Source of the DNA: Verrucomicrobiaceae bacterium UBA7681
Lineage (GTDB): Bacteria > Verrucomicrobiota > Verrucomicrobiia > Verrucomicrobiales > Verrucomicrobiaceae
Direction: 5' to 3'
DNA: 64,000 bases
Assembly: GCA_002482965.1 (NCBI GenBank)
Contig: DLGZ01000002.1
Location: forward strand, 1-64,000
Positions 16,946 through 26,098 of this stretch are shown in pieces. Both the position numbers and the translations under genes were made by a program. A model generated the notes under the pieces. It made no database searches. It was given only the letters and a program-made list of their open reading frames with translations, and was not told the DNA's origin. Within the stretch, counting starts at the first letter, position 1, and every line of letters starts with the position of its first letter.

Positions 16946-18109
16946 TTACGGCTCAGTTTTTGCCTCCGTATCCCGCCCCGCCTCCAGCATCCGCACGTTT
17001 TTCGCCACCAGCGGCAGCCACAGACTCACCCGCGTACCCAGCCCCTCGCGGCTTTCGATGTCGATCTCCCCCCCGTGCTCTCGAATAATACGGCGGACAA
17101 TCAGCAGCCCCAAGCCAGTCCCTGTAGTCCGGGTGGTGGCGAAAGGCTGGAAGAGCTTCCCCATCTGCTCCGCATTGATCCCCTTCCCCGTATCCTCAAA
17201 ACTCAGCCGCACCTCAAAATCGGTAAAGGTGCCGTTGATCGTCAGCGTGCCCCCCTTCGGCATCGCCTGGCAGGCATTGCGAATGAGATTGTACACCGCC
17301 TGCTTCATCTGTCCCGGATCCAGCGGCATGGCAGGCAAATCGGATCGCAGATCCAGCTTCAGCTTCACCTTGGAAGCTTCGATCTCCGGCTGGAGAAAGC
17401 GCACACACTCCTCCAGCAGCTCCCTCAACTGCACTCGCTGAAACTGCGGCTTCGTCGGCCGGATGGCCGCAAGAAACTGGCCAATGATGAAATCCAGCCG
17501 CTTGATCTCACCCGTAGCCACATCCAGATGCTCCCTTAGGCTAGCCCCCTTAGCCCCCATCTTCTTGAGACGGCGCTCAAGCAACTGCAGGTGGATCGTC
17601 AAAGAATTCAGCGGATTCCCCAGCTCATGCGCCACCCCGGCTGCCAGCAGCGTGAAGGCATTCAGCCGCTCGCTTTCAAGCTGCTCCTCCGTCCGCTTCC
17701 GCGTCTCCGTCACATCACGGATCAGCATCACAAAACCCAGCGCCGAGTCATCATCGATGCTCGTGATATAGAAATTCAGGTAGCGGTTCTCCGGGTAAAA
17801 CACCTCCAGATCCCGGCTCACCACCGTCCCCGGCTTAAGCAGTTCATTCCAGTCCAGCCCCCGCACCCCCTGCGCCAGCCGCTGGCCAATCACCTGATCC
17901 TGCTCCAGACCAAAAAAAGTGCACGCCGCCCGGTTCACATAACTGACCTTGCCCTCCGTATCCAGCAGGATCACCCCCTCCTGCAGCGCCTCGAACACCT
18001 TCTCCTGAAATTTCTTCTCCCGCACCAGCTCCAGCACAATGCCCTGAACCTCGCCCGGTTCCAGGCGGTCCATGCGTTTGATAAGCTTGTCAATGAAGGC
18101 AGATCTCAT
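16946..18109 (-). CDS. Soluble PAS-domain sensor histidine kinase
   Basis: 387 residues from the ATG at 18109. A short helical N-terminus is followed by a PAS domain (about 35-140; EGVILLDTEGKVSYVNRAACTFFGLEQDQVIG), a HisKA dimerisation helix with the phospho-acceptor His in GVAHELGNPLNSL, and a HATPase domain with N-box IRNACQAMP, DTGKGI and TGTGLGLLIVRRIIREHGG. No membrane helix is visible, so it should sense a cytoplasmic signal. No response regulator lies nearby. The cutA start is only 12 bp away in divergent orientation. The longer ORF to 18394 covers cutA antisense and is not used. Confidence 0.9.
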   Translation of the reverse strand: MRSAFIDKLIKRMDRLEPGEVQGIVLELVREKKFQEKVFEALQEGVILLDTEGKVSYVNRAACTFFGLEQDQVIGQRLAQGVRGLDWNELLKPGTVVSRDLEVFYPENRYLNFYITSIDDDSALGFVMLIRDVTETRKRTEEQLESERLNAFTLLAAGVAHELGNPLNSLTIHLQLLERRLKKMGAKGASLREHLDVATGEIKRLDFIIGQFLAAIRPTKPQFQRVQLRELLEECVRFLQPEIEASKVKLKLDLRSDLPAMPLDPGQMKQAVYNLIRNACQAMPKGGTLTINGTFTDFEVRLSFEDTGKGINAEQMGKLFQPFATTRTTGTGLGLLIVRRIIREHGGEIDIESREGLGTRVSLWLPLVAKNVRMLEAGRDTEAKTEP

Positions 18110-18121
18110 AGGCTGACGATT

Positions 18122-18460
18122 ATGAACGACCTCCTGATCGTCTTTTGCACCTTCCCCGACCTCGGGAAAGCCCGCGAGACTGCCACGGCCCTGGTGGAAT
18201 CGCAACTCGCCGCCTGCGTCAATCTCATTCCCGCCATCGAATCCATCTACCGCTGGCAGGGAAAAGTCGAAACCTCTGCCGAAGTCCTCGCCATCTTCAA
18301 AACCACCCCCACCACCTACCCCCTCTTCGAATCCCGCCTCCACGAACTCCACCCCTACGACGTCCCAGAAATCGTCGCCCTGAAACCAGAACAAGTGTCT
18401 GAAGCATACGCGAGGTGGGTGGAGATTTCAGTGTTGGGAGAATCTCGTGCGAACATATAA
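18122..18460 (+). CDS. cutA: Divalent-cation tolerance protein CutA1
   Basis: 112 residues with the CutA1 core: LIVFCTFPDLGKARETATALVESQLAACVNLIP at the N-terminus, SIYRWQGKVETSAEVLAIFKT in the middle and HPYDVPEIVAL near the end. CutA1 is a trimeric, PII-like protein linked to copper and other divalent-cation tolerance, though its exact role is unclear. It starts 12 bp from the divergent histidine kinase, and its last 33 bp overlap the 3' end of the convergent gene at 18428-18913. Confidence 0.93.
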   Translation: MNDLLIVFCTFPDLGKARETATALVESQLAACVNLIPAIESIYRWQGKVETSAEVLAIFKTTPTTYPLFESRLHELHPYDVPEIVALKPEQVSEAYARWVEISVLGESRANI

Positions 18461-18913
18461 AAAGGCCTCTTCAAATCCCTTCGCTCGATGTGCAATTTTA
18501 AGGTTTGAAGCGATACATTCAAAGGTCGATTCCTTCATAGTAGCTATGAAATGAAATAGTTTCTCCCCGCGTCCGGCTGGCACAGTCATGCCTCGCCCGC
18601 CCCAGATTCTCCGCGATGTTTCATGCATCTGGTTTGATATCTCTCTGAGCCACGGCGTATCATCGGAGACGAAAATCGACGCGTCCCCTGAAGATATACC
18701 ATCACGGTAATGTGGGTGCTCTGGCAACCCTTCATCGTTGGGATAGCCAAAGCGACTCGATGCACAGCCTTCACACTCAACCACAATCACCTCAGATACG
18801 CTATCGAAGGGGTAGAACAGAAGAAAAGTGTCCCATCCGTCCTGAAGCAATGTCTCGCATGGAACGTTTGGAGAAGGCTCGCAGCCGAGGTCGTATGGCT
18901 TGAAGATGGTCAT
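18428..18913 (-). CDS. Conserved-looking hypothetical protein
   Basis: 161 residues, soluble, with no signal peptide. The sequence is Trp/His-rich with HPHYRDGISSGDASIFVSDDTPWLREI in the middle and FHFIATMKESTFECIASNL near the C-terminus. I recall this type of HFI-F-H-STFEC ending in small uncharacterised bacterial proteins but cannot name a family. It is less GC-rich than its neighbours, perhaps a recent acquisition. It overlaps the cutA 3' end by 33 bp (tail to tail) and lies 12 bp downstream of gltX on the same strand as gltX... reading away from it; gltX is the next minus-strand gene at lower confidence of co-transcription. Confidence 0.6.
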   Translation of the reverse strand: MTIFKPYDLGCEPSPNVPCETLLQDGWDTFLLFYPFDSVSEVIVVECEGCASSRFGYPNDEGLPEHPHYRDGISSGDASIFVSDDTPWLREISNQMHETSRRIWGGRGMTVPAGRGEKLFHFIATMKESTFECIASNLKIAHRAKGFEEAFLYVRTRFSQH

Positions 18914-18925
18914 GAATTCATAGGG

Positions 18926-20251
18926 TTAACTGAGGAATAGCACCTCCCCCAGCGCCCTCTCAATCCGCGCAATCGTCTTCTCCTTCCCAATCAAATGCGC
19001 AATCGTCGTCACCCCCGGCCCACGTGACTGCCCGCTCAGCGCAAAGCGCAACAACGGCATCATCGCACCCGGCTTCACGCTCAGCGCCTTCGCTGCCGCT
19101 TCCACGGCATCATGCACGCTCTGCTCAGTCCACTCCGCAGCTTGCGCCAGTTGCTCACTCGCAGCCTTCAGCAGCCCAGCATTCTCCGGCTTGGCCTTGA
19201 GCTTCGTCACCACATCCGCCTCAAAAGGATAGTCCTCACGGAAGAAGTAATGCACCCACTCCGGCAGTTCGGTCAGCAGGCTCACCTTCTCCCGCACGCT
19301 GTGCACCGCAGCAGCAGCCATGGCATCATCCTCCCAGACGAGGCCCTTTGCGGCGAGGAAAGTCCGTCCATTCTGCAGCAAATCTTCCGGGCTCAGCTCC
19401 CGCAAATACTGCGCGTTAAACCACAGTGCCTTCTTCAGATCAAACTTCGCATTGCTGCTGTGAATCGCATCCGCATCAAACAACGCAGTCAGCTCCTCAC
19501 GCGAAAGCTTTTCGCTCTCCGCCTTCGGCGTCCACCCCAGCATGCAAAGGTAGTTAAACACCGCAGCAGGCAGGAACCCCGCATTCATATAGCTATGCTC
19601 AATAGCACTGCCCTCATCCCGCTTGCTCATCTTGCTGCCGTCCGGATTCAAAATCAGCGGAATGTGCGCATAAGTCGGCGGCGTAGCCCCAAACGCATTG
19701 AAGAGATCGATATGCTTCCAGGTATTCGAAAGATGATCCTCACCCCGCAGCACATGCGTCATGCGCATCTCAATATCATCCACCACATTCACAAAGTGGA
19801 AAATGTAGCTACCATCCGGGCGGCGAATCGTCATGTCCGGCTCCTCAGTCGGCGCAAACGTCACGTCTCCGCAAACCAAGTCATGCACCGTGATCGCCGT
19901 ACGGCTGAACTTGAAACGCATTGCGCCATCAGCCTCCGCATACACGCGTCCCGCATCCTCCAGCTTTTGGAAATACGCATCATAGATGTCCTTCCGCTGG
20001 CTTTGGAAATACGGTCCACAATCACCGCCCGCTTCCGGCCCCTCATCCCAGTCCAGCCCAAGCCAGCGCATGCCCTTGATGATCCCCGCAGCAGCCTCCG
20101 CCGTGTTGCGTGCGCCATCGGTGTCTTCCACACGCAGGATGAAAGTGCCGCCAGTCTTGCGCGCCATCAGCCAGTTAAACAACGCCGTGCGGGCGCCTCC
20201 GACATGAAGATCACCGGTGGGGGAAGGAGCAAAGCGAACGCGAATGGACAT
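18926..20251 (-). CDS. gltX: Glutamyl-tRNA synthetase
   Basis: 441 residues from the ATG at 20251 (MSIRVRFAPSPTGDLHVGG). Class I aminoacyl-tRNA synthetase charging tRNA-Glu. The HIGH motif appears as HVGG, the KMSKS loop as SKMSKRDEGS, and RVEDTDGARN binds substrate. The C-terminal anticodon-binding helical domain is shorter than in some homologues but present (LAQAAEWTEQSVHDAVEAAAKALSVKPGAMM). The ORF extension to 20344 includes AT-rich repeats and is excluded. The 20331-20360 spacer upstream consists of CAAATTTC-like direct repeats. Confidence 0.96.
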   Translation of the reverse strand: MSIRVRFAPSPTGDLHVGGARTALFNWLMARKTGGTFILRVEDTDGARNTAEAAAGIIKGMRWLGLDWDEGPEAGGDCGPYFQSQRKDIYDAYFQKLEDAGRVYAEADGAMRFKFSRTAITVHDLVCGDVTFAPTEEPDMTIRRPDGSYIFHFVNVVDDIEMRMTHVLRGEDHLSNTWKHIDLFNAFGATPPTYAHIPLILNPDGSKMSKRDEGSAIEHSYMNAGFLPAAVFNYLCMLGWTPKAESEKLSREELTALFDADAIHSSNAKFDLKKALWFNAQYLRELSPEDLLQNGRTFLAAKGLVWEDDAMAAAAVHSVREKVSLLTELPEWVHYFFREDYPFEADVVTKLKAKPENAGLLKAASEQLAQAAEWTEQSVHDAVEAAAKALSVKPGAMMPLLRFALSGQSRGPGVTTIAHLIGKEKTIARIERALGEVLFLS

Positions 20252-20375
20252 GGAAGGAAGAGGGTTGGAACAGCCGTTTGACCGCGCAGAGCGATCATGA
20301 AACGGGGCATGACAATAGCCGGGATTCGCCAATTCAAATTTCAAATCTCAAATTTCAAATCGCGCAGGACTGTTT

Positions 20376-21845
20376 ATGCTCACCCCCATGAAGATCACCC
20401 GCATCCTGCTTATCCTTCTTGGCCTCGGGCTGCTGCTCGCCGTGGCAGCCCCTCTGGGCGGTGTCTGGTGGCTGCGCCAGTATGTGAACAAAGAGCGCCT
20501 CACGCTGGAGACAGAGAAGAACATCAATGCACGCGTCCAGATCGATGACGTAAACCTCTCCATCCTCTCCTGGCCGCCCAGCCTGCGCCTCACAGGCATC
20601 AAGATCGGCCCGCGCGATCAATACGCCGGCACCCCCATCGCGGCCCGCCCGCCAATGCAGCACGCACCCGTGCAAGCCGAGATGGCCTATCTGGAACTAG
20701 TCCCCGAAGGCCTCTGGCACCGTCAATTTTATCCGCGTGTACTCCGCCTCATCGGCCTGGATGTGACTGAAACCATCAGCCCACAGGACGGCAGCTCTCT
20801 CCAAAAGCTCTTTCAGCCACCACCCGAAAAACTGACCCAGATGCAAATGGACGAGGTGCCCCGTGCCATCCCCATCCAAACTGCCCCGCCCGTGGCCGCC
20901 GTCCCTCCGCCGGGCGCGCCACCACCCGCTTTAACGACGCCACCTATCACAGCACCTCCCGCCGAGCCAAAGCCCACCGCCACCCGCCTCTCCCTCCAGG
21001 AAATCAGCATCGAGCAGGCCCATTTCCGCATCACCAATCAGGGCGTCGATTCGCAGTTCAAGGCTGACATCAGCAACTTCAGCCTCGCACTCACCGACAT
21101 CGACATCGACCCCGAAGATCTCACCGCCCACAATCGGCTGCACATACGCCTCGCCGCCAAGGCGGTCGTGGACGGCGTGGCGCAGATCGGCGGCCAACCG
21201 CGGCAGGTCCGTTTTGCAGACATGACCCTCCATGGCGAAGGAGACGTGAATCCCGTGGACCCCGCCACGCGAATGTGGTCGCCTGCGGCGGATCTCAACC
21301 TCATCATCGACCGTGGCTCCTCCATCGGCGGAAACATGACCATCGGCGAGACCGCCGGCCAGCATCTGGACAAGCTCATGAAATACGGCATCGACCTCCG
21401 CGCCATCCGCATCGGCGGCATGCTCGCCCAGGATGTACATGCCCACATCCTCTACCGCGAGCAGTCATTGCGCTTCCTCGATGACGCACTCATTTCGCTT
21501 CCGGACTACGACTACACCATCAAGCGTGACTCATGGATGGACTTCGCCAAAGACCAGCAGGGCCTGCTCACCCGGCTGTCCTGCGGCGAGGCTCTCAAGC
21601 AAAGCCTCATGCAGGGCATCGCCAGTCGTGGCATCAATCGGACTATCTCACAGCTCGTGGTGGAGGGCCTTTCCGACAGCCGTGGTCGCCTGACCTTCGA
21701 CCTCACCATCACCGGCTCGATCTCCCATCCCGAGGTCAAACCCGACCTCCAAGTGAAATTGGAAGGCCTGCTGGGAAACGACATCGAAGAACAAGCCAAA
21801 GGCCTCATCAACACCTTCAAAGGCCTCAAAGGACTCTTCAAATAA
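20376..21845 (+). CDS. AsmA-like membrane-anchored protein
   Basis: 489 residues. One N-terminal helix (ITRILLILLGLGLLLAVAAPLGGVWW) is followed by an AsmA/DUF748-style beta-rich region: VDDVNLSILSWPPSLRLTGIKIG, a Pro-rich linker (about 165-205), ISIEQAHFRI, and a C-terminal GSISHPEVKPDLQVKLEGLLG before a helical end (QAKGLINTFKGLKGLFK). AsmA-family proteins bridge the periplasm and are implicated in lipid movement to the outer membrane. AGGA at 20366-20369 is spaced 6 nt before this ATG, favouring it over the Met four codons later. Function is inferred from architecture. Confidence 0.75.
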   Translation: MLTPMKITRILLILLGLGLLLAVAAPLGGVWWLRQYVNKERLTLETEKNINARVQIDDVNLSILSWPPSLRLTGIKIGPRDQYAGTPIAARPPMQHAPVQAEMAYLELVPEGLWHRQFYPRVLRLIGLDVTETISPQDGSSLQKLFQPPPEKLTQMQMDEVPRAIPIQTAPPVAAVPPPGAPPPALTTPPITAPPAEPKPTATRLSLQEISIEQAHFRITNQGVDSQFKADISNFSLALTDIDIDPEDLTAHNRLHIRLAAKAVVDGVAQIGGQPRQVRFADMTLHGEGDVNPVDPATRMWSPAADLNLIIDRGSSIGGNMTIGETAGQHLDKLMKYGIDLRAIRIGGMLAQDVHAHILYREQSLRFLDDALISLPDYDYTIKRDSWMDFAKDQQGLLTRLSCGEALKQSLMQGIASRGINRTISQLVVEGLSDSRGRLTFDLTITGSISHPEVKPDLQVKLEGLLGNDIEEQAKGLINTFKGLKGLFK

Positions 21846-21935
21846 CGCAGCAGCGGCACCGCCCGGTAGTTTGAATCTACCAATAGTCCACTCCTCCTAA
21901 AAGGTGGTGAAATGTGGCATAAACTTTCTTGGCAA

Positions 21936-22171
21936 GAATGCCGCTCGGTTAAGGCGACATCTTTGGAGCATCGTTCACTGCCTCGGAACTTCCTTGGCAG
22001 ACTGGCATCATCTTTCGCCACTCCTCCCCGCACCACACCAGCCCTGAAGGGGCTGTGTAATTCAGCCCAGGGTCAGCCGAGCCTCAGCGAGGCGACCCTG
22101 GGTATATCAATACACGACCGGGAAGCAAACCCACCACTCCGCCACATCCCACGCCAACCAGCAGCGTCTGC
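21936..22171 (+). repeat. Two-hairpin dispersed repeat, copy B (long form)
   Basis: The long form starts with the box GAATGCCGCTCGGTTAAGG (21936) and a shared GGCAGACTGG segment. Hairpin 1 is CAGCCC-TGAAG-GGGCTG (22039-22055). Hairpin 2 has outer arms CCCAGGGTC/GACCCTGGG with an inner GCCT/AGGC helix (22066-22102). The GGGAAGCAAACCCA block and GCAGCGTCTGC end follow. It fills most of the 441-bp gap between the AsmA-like gene and sppA; I see nothing else there. Confidence 0.88.
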
Positions 22172-22286
22172 ACTGAACTCCGCCGCAAGCAGAGCGTCCC
22201 CCCATCTCCGAATCCAGCATCATCCCCTAAACTGCGTGCCATTCACGCTTGGCAAGTTCCCACCCGCCGCTTAGCATTCACTCCTT

Positions 22287-23321
22287 ATGAGCAATAAAAC
22301 TTATGGATGCCTGATCGCCCTGCTGCTGCTCGGCCTCATTGTGAGTCTGGGCCTGAATGTGGGCCAGTTCCTCGGCAAGCTGGACCTTGATGTCGGCTCT
22401 GACGGCAGCTTTTCGACCGCTCGGCCCAAGAAGCATCTGCACGAAGTCACGGTCGAGTCCCCCAAGCAGTCCACCAAGGACAAGATCGTCCACATCGACC
22501 TTGAAGGCGTGATTTCGTCGATGTCCGTGAGCGGACTTTTTGCCGAAGCCATGCCGAGCGTGGATTCGATCAAGACCGCCTTGGAGCAGGCCGTGGCTGA
22601 CACGAATGTGAAGGCCATCGTGCTCCGGGTGAACTCCCCCGGCGGCGAGGTCACCGCCTCCGACATCATCTACAATGCGGTGAAAAAAGCCTCCAAGGTC
22701 AAGCCTGTGGTCGTTTACATGGACTCCATGGCAGCCTCCGGCGGCTACTACGTCGCCTGCGGTGCCACCAAGATCGTGGCCAGTGAAACCACACTCACCG
22801 CCAGCATCGGCGTGATCATCGAAACCATGAACTACAGCGAGCTCTTTGGCAAAGTAGGCCTGTCCATGACCGCCTTCACCAGCGGCGCCTTCAAGGACTC
22901 GCTGAGCGGTGCACGCCCCATGCGTGAAGATGAAAAAGCCTATGTGCAGAATCTCGTCATGCAGATGTATGACCGCTTCCTCGGCATCGTCTCCGAGGCA
23001 CGCGGCGTGCCGAAGGAACTGCTCAAGAGCACCGTGGCCGACGGCCGTGTGGTGACCGGTCGTGAAGCTCTGGCCGCCAAGCTGGTCGATCAAATCGGTT
23101 ATGTGGAGGACGCCTATGCGCTGGCACGCACCCTCGGCGAAGCCCCAGATGCCGGCGTGGTGAAGTATCGCAACGAAGTCAGTCTGTTTGATGCCTTGGG
23201 CATGGCTTCGGCCAAAGCGGGAGCACCACCGGCCAAGGTGCAGTTGGATGTGAGCAGCGGCCTGCTGCCAAAGCTCCTGCCCGGCGTGCCTTATTACCTT
23301 CCCCCCAGCTTTGCCCACTGA
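22287..23321 (+). CDS. sppA: Signal peptide peptidase SppA-type serine protease
   Basis: 344 residues, the single-domain form of SppA (S49 family). One N-terminal membrane anchor (CLIALLLLGLIVSLGLNVG) is followed by a ClpP-like core: VLRVNSPGGEVTASD, the nucleophile S151 in MAASGGYYVACG, LTASIGVI, and the general-base lysine expected in the RPMREDEKAYVQ region. It degrades signal peptides and other small peptides left in the membrane. Its stop (TGA) lies 2 bp from the ATG of the CPBP protease gene, so the two probably form an operon of membrane proteases. Confidence 0.9.
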   Translation: MSNKTYGCLIALLLLGLIVSLGLNVGQFLGKLDLDVGSDGSFSTARPKKHLHEVTVESPKQSTKDKIVHIDLEGVISSMSVSGLFAEAMPSVDSIKTALEQAVADTNVKAIVLRVNSPGGEVTASDIIYNAVKKASKVKPVVVYMDSMAASGGYYVACGATKIVASETTLTASIGVIIETMNYSELFGKVGLSMTAFTSGAFKDSLSGARPMREDEKAYVQNLVMQMYDRFLGIVSEARGVPKELLKSTVADGRVVTGREALAAKLVDQIGYVEDAYALARTLGEAPDAGVVKYRNEVSLFDALGMASAKAGAPPAKVQLDVSSGLLPKLLPGVPYYLPPSFAH

Positions 23322-23323
23322 TC

Positions 23324-24163
23324 ATGCTGGATGCGCCTTCATTCGGGGTCCTGCACGATCTTTCCGTTTTTGTCAGCATCGCCACGGCGTTGGCGCTGGT
23401 CTGTTACTGGTTGCTGCGCCACCTGAGGCCCGAGGTTTCATGGAATCATGAAGGATCTGTGCTCTCGCGCCCCTATGGCGCGCCGGATTTGCTCGTGCTC
23501 GCCGGGATAGGCCTGTTTTTCATCCTCTCCATGCAGCCTCAGGCAGCAGGTGGCAGCAGCAGTGGTGGTGATACGGTCAGCGACAGCAGCCTGGTCATTG
23601 GCATGGTGTTCCATCTCACCGTATGTGCGGGGCTGCTGCTCTACCTGTTTCAGGTCCGCGGCCTCAATCCGGCCGAACTGTTTGGCCTGCAGAATCTGCA
23701 CTGGCGCTCGCTGGCAGTGACCCTGGCAATATTCACGGTCATCATTTTGATCTCCGTGAATGCAGTGTCGGCGATTACAGTGTCCTGGTTGCACAACTTC
23801 TGGCCGGACCTCGATGTCCAGGAAACGGTGAAGGCCTTCCAAAAGTCGGACAGCATCGGCCTCAAAATTCTCGTGATCTTCCTGGCCGTCGTGATCGCCC
23901 CACTCGCGGAGGAGACGCTGTTTCGCGGCTTTGTCTATGGCGTCCTAAAGCGCTACACCGACGCCCCCTTCGCCGCGCTGAGTTCATCGCTGATGTTCGC
24001 CGTCATCCACCTGCACGTCGGCAGCCTTCTCCCCTTGTGGATGCTCGCCGTATTTTTCTGCCTCGCCTATGAAATCACCGGCTGCCTCCTCGTCCCCATG
24101 CTCCTGCACGCCATCTTCAATGCCGTGAGCATCATCGCCATGCTGTTTGCGGATGGAAAATAA
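23324..24163 (+). CDS. CPBP-family intramembrane metalloprotease
   Basis: 279 residues with about eight hydrophobic segments. The diagnostic motif EETLFRGFVYGVLKR (EExxFRG) lies near residue 196, with later His motifs SLMFAVIHLH and MLLHAIFNAV completing the CPBP (Rce1/PrsW-related) active site. Family members cleave prenylated or other membrane-embedded substrates; some protect against bacteriocins. The substrate is unknown. It overlaps functionally with sppA, 2 bp upstream. An imperfect stem-loop (24182-24206) between this gene and convergent fabG may be a terminator. Confidence 0.88.
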   Translation: MLDAPSFGVLHDLSVFVSIATALALVCYWLLRHLRPEVSWNHEGSVLSRPYGAPDLLVLAGIGLFFILSMQPQAAGGSSSGGDTVSDSSLVIGMVFHLTVCAGLLLYLFQVRGLNPAELFGLQNLHWRSLAVTLAIFTVIILISVNAVSAITVSWLHNFWPDLDVQETVKAFQKSDSIGLKILVIFLAVVIAPLAEETLFRGFVYGVLKRYTDAPFAALSSSLMFAVIHLHVGSLLPLWMLAVFFCLAYEITGCLLVPMLLHAIFNAVSIIAMLFADGK

Positions 24164-24181
24164 ATGACTCGACCCTAGAAA

Positions 24182-24206
24182 CTCGATTCTGGAATCCAGT
24201 ATCGAG
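24182..24206. terminator. Stem-loop between convergent genes
   Basis: CTCGAT-T-CTGG-AAT-CCAG-T-ATCGAG pairs symmetrically with one T-T mismatch, between the stops of the CPBP protease (+) and fabG (-). There is no T-tract. A bidirectional terminator or mRNA end structure is the likely role. Confidence 0.4.
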
Positions 24207-24228
24207 GATCTAGCATCAAGCCGCTAGT

Positions 24229-24975
24229 TCACATCACCATTCCACCATCCACCGCCAGCACCTGACCGGTCACATATCGCGCCGCAGGGCTGGCAAGAAA
24301 GAGAACGGCTTGGGCAATATCTTCGCCGGTGCCGAGATCACCCAGCGGGATCTTCTTCAAAATCTCCCCCTTCACCGCATCATTGAGCACATGCGTCATG
24401 TCCGTGGCGATGAAGCCGGGACAGACCACATTCGCAGTCACACCACGACCAGCAAACTCGCGCGCCAGTGATTTGGTAAACCCAATGAGGCCCGCCTTGC
24501 TTGCCGCATAATTCGCCTGTCCAGCGTTGCCGATGAGGCCGATCACAGAACTGATGTTGATGATCCGCGCCCCTTTTTGCTTCAGGATGCTGCGCTGGAA
24601 GGCCTTCACCATGTTGAAGGCACCTTTGAGGTTCGTGTCCAGCACGACATCCCAGTCTTCCTCGCTCATGCGCAGCAGCAGCCCGTCTTTGGTGACACCG
24701 GCGTTGTTCACCAGAATGTCCACGTGATCATAATCCGCGAGGATCTGCTTGCCCACCTCGGCGCAAGCTGCGCCATCCGCCACGTCGAGCGCATAGGCCT
24801 TCGCGGCATCGGGGTAGTTGGCGTTGATGGCATCCGCAGCGCTTTGCGCATTGGCCTGTGTGCGACTGACGACGGCGACTTTCGCGCCCTCGGCGGCAAA
24901 AGTTTCGGCGATGGCTTTGCCAATGCCACGTCCGGCACCGGTGACGACTGCGATCTTATCTTGAAGTTTACCCAT
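24229..24975 (-). CDS. fabG: 3-oxoacyl-ACP reductase FabG
   Basis: 248 residues from the ATG at 24975, the usual FabG length. An SDR with NADPH-binding TGAGRGIGKAIAE, NNAGVTKDGLL, catalytic Ser in ISSVIGLIGNAGQ, the YxxxK pair in NYAASKAG, and the FabG-typical CPGFIATDMTHVL and VTGQVLAVDGGMVM. It reduces 3-oxoacyl-ACP in fatty acid elongation. fabH and plsX lie at the far end of the window, so the fatty-acid genes are split. The longer ORF from 25053 is not supported by homologue length. Confidence 0.93.
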   Translation of the reverse strand: MGKLQDKIAVVTGAGRGIGKAIAETFAAEGAKVAVVSRTQANAQSAADAINANYPDAAKAYALDVADGAACAEVGKQILADYDHVDILVNNAGVTKDGLLLRMSEEDWDVVLDTNLKGAFNMVKAFQRSILKQKGARIINISSVIGLIGNAGQANYAASKAGLIGFTKSLAREFAGRGVTANVVCPGFIATDMTHVLNDAVKGEILKKIPLGDLGTGEDIAQAVLFLASPAARYVTGQVLAVDGGMVM

Positions 24976-25058
24976 GCCTCCATCCATGAACGGCATGCCT
25001 CGCCGCGCAAGAAGAAGGTGCATAGCCCTCCGTGCATGCGTAGGGTCCGTCATTGCCG

Positions 25059-26033
25059 ATGAGTGACGACGCGCCGCCAGCCGACAAACCTGCTCTCTTG
25101 AAAAAATCCATCTCTCTGAGCGGGATTTGTGATGTCATCGTCTTTTTGTCCCTCTCCTGCACCTGGTTCGGCAGCCTGGGCCGGTATGGCTGGCTTTTCA
25201 ATCTCATGTCACACTTCCGGCTGCAGTATGTGATTGCCTGCAGCATCGTGGTAATCTACGCGCTGATTCGCCGTCGCACCTGGCTCGTTCTGATCTCGCT
25301 GATCTCCGTGCTCTGGAATGCACAGATCATCCATGCCTACCATCAAACGGCTGAGGTGGTGAACACCCCAAGTGAAAGACCACTGCGCGTCATGACCTTC
25401 AATGTCCAGACGGAAAACAAAACACAGGACGCAGCCATCCATCATGTCTTGGAATCAGACGCAGACATCGTCTGCCTGCTGGAGGTCGATGACTCCTGGC
25501 GCGCAGCCTTGCAGCCGCTGCGGCTCAAGTATCCGCACCGTGTGGAAGAGTTGAACGATGGCAATTTCGGCATCGCCTGCTACACGCGGCTGCCCATGAA
25601 AAGCCTCGAAGCCCGCCGCTTCACGATCTGGCGGCTGCCCACTCTCGTGCTCAATCTGGATCATCTCGGCAGACCTCTCACCTTCATCGGCATCCATACC
25701 ATCCCGCCGATGGGTGGCTTGAGCTCACATGAGTGGCGGGAGCACTTGTCAGGCATCGCCACCCTCGTCACCAGCCTCAGTGGCGAAGTCATCGTAGCCG
25801 GCGACTTCAATGCCACGCCATGGTGTGAAGGCATGCGCCTGCTGCGTGAAAACAGCGGCCTGGATTTCCGTTCCGTCGATCCCGTCTGGCCCCCAACCTG
25901 GGGCCTTCACCTCCCCATGATGATCCCCATCGACCACGTCCTTGTGAAGCGCGGCCTCACCGTGCAAAAGCGCACCCTCGGCCCCGAAACAGGCTCCGAC
26001 CACCGCTCCGTGACAGTAGAAATTGTGCGGTGA
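25059..26033 (+). CDS. Membrane-anchored endonuclease/exonuclease/phosphatase-family protein
   Basis: 324 residues from the ATG at 25059 (a TTG at 25053 is possible). Three hydrophobic helices occupy about residues 20-105, followed by an EEP hydrolase domain: RVMTFNVQTENKT, DADIVCLLEVDDSW (catalytic Glu), FIGIHTIPPMGG, VIVAGDFNATPWCEG and a final GSDHRSVTVEI. The VanJ/YafD-like layout of N-terminal helices plus an outward-facing EEP domain suggests a phosphodiesterase acting on an envelope substrate. It is divergent from fabG with an 83-bp shared upstream region. Confidence 0.82.
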   Translation: MSDDAPPADKPALLKKSISLSGICDVIVFLSLSCTWFGSLGRYGWLFNLMSHFRLQYVIACSIVVIYALIRRRTWLVLISLISVLWNAQIIHAYHQTAEVVNTPSERPLRVMTFNVQTENKTQDAAIHHVLESDADIVCLLEVDDSWRAALQPLRLKYPHRVEELNDGNFGIACYTRLPMKSLEARRFTIWRLPTLVLNLDHLGRPLTFIGIHTIPPMGGLSSHEWREHLSGIATLVTSLSGEVIVAGDFNATPWCEGMRLLRENSGLDFRSVDPVWPPTWGLHLPMMIPIDHVLVKRGLTVQKRTLGPETGSDHRSVTVEIVR

Positions 26034-26098
26034 AGCTGAACCGCCAACGAAACGACATTGGCAGGTCCAAATCAAAAAGCCACACTCACACCCGACAT

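Noticed and set aside
20331..20360. CAAATTTC direct repeats upstream of the AsmA-like gene, considered as a CRISPR fragment
   Set aside because: Repeats are 8-10 bp and contiguous without spacers.
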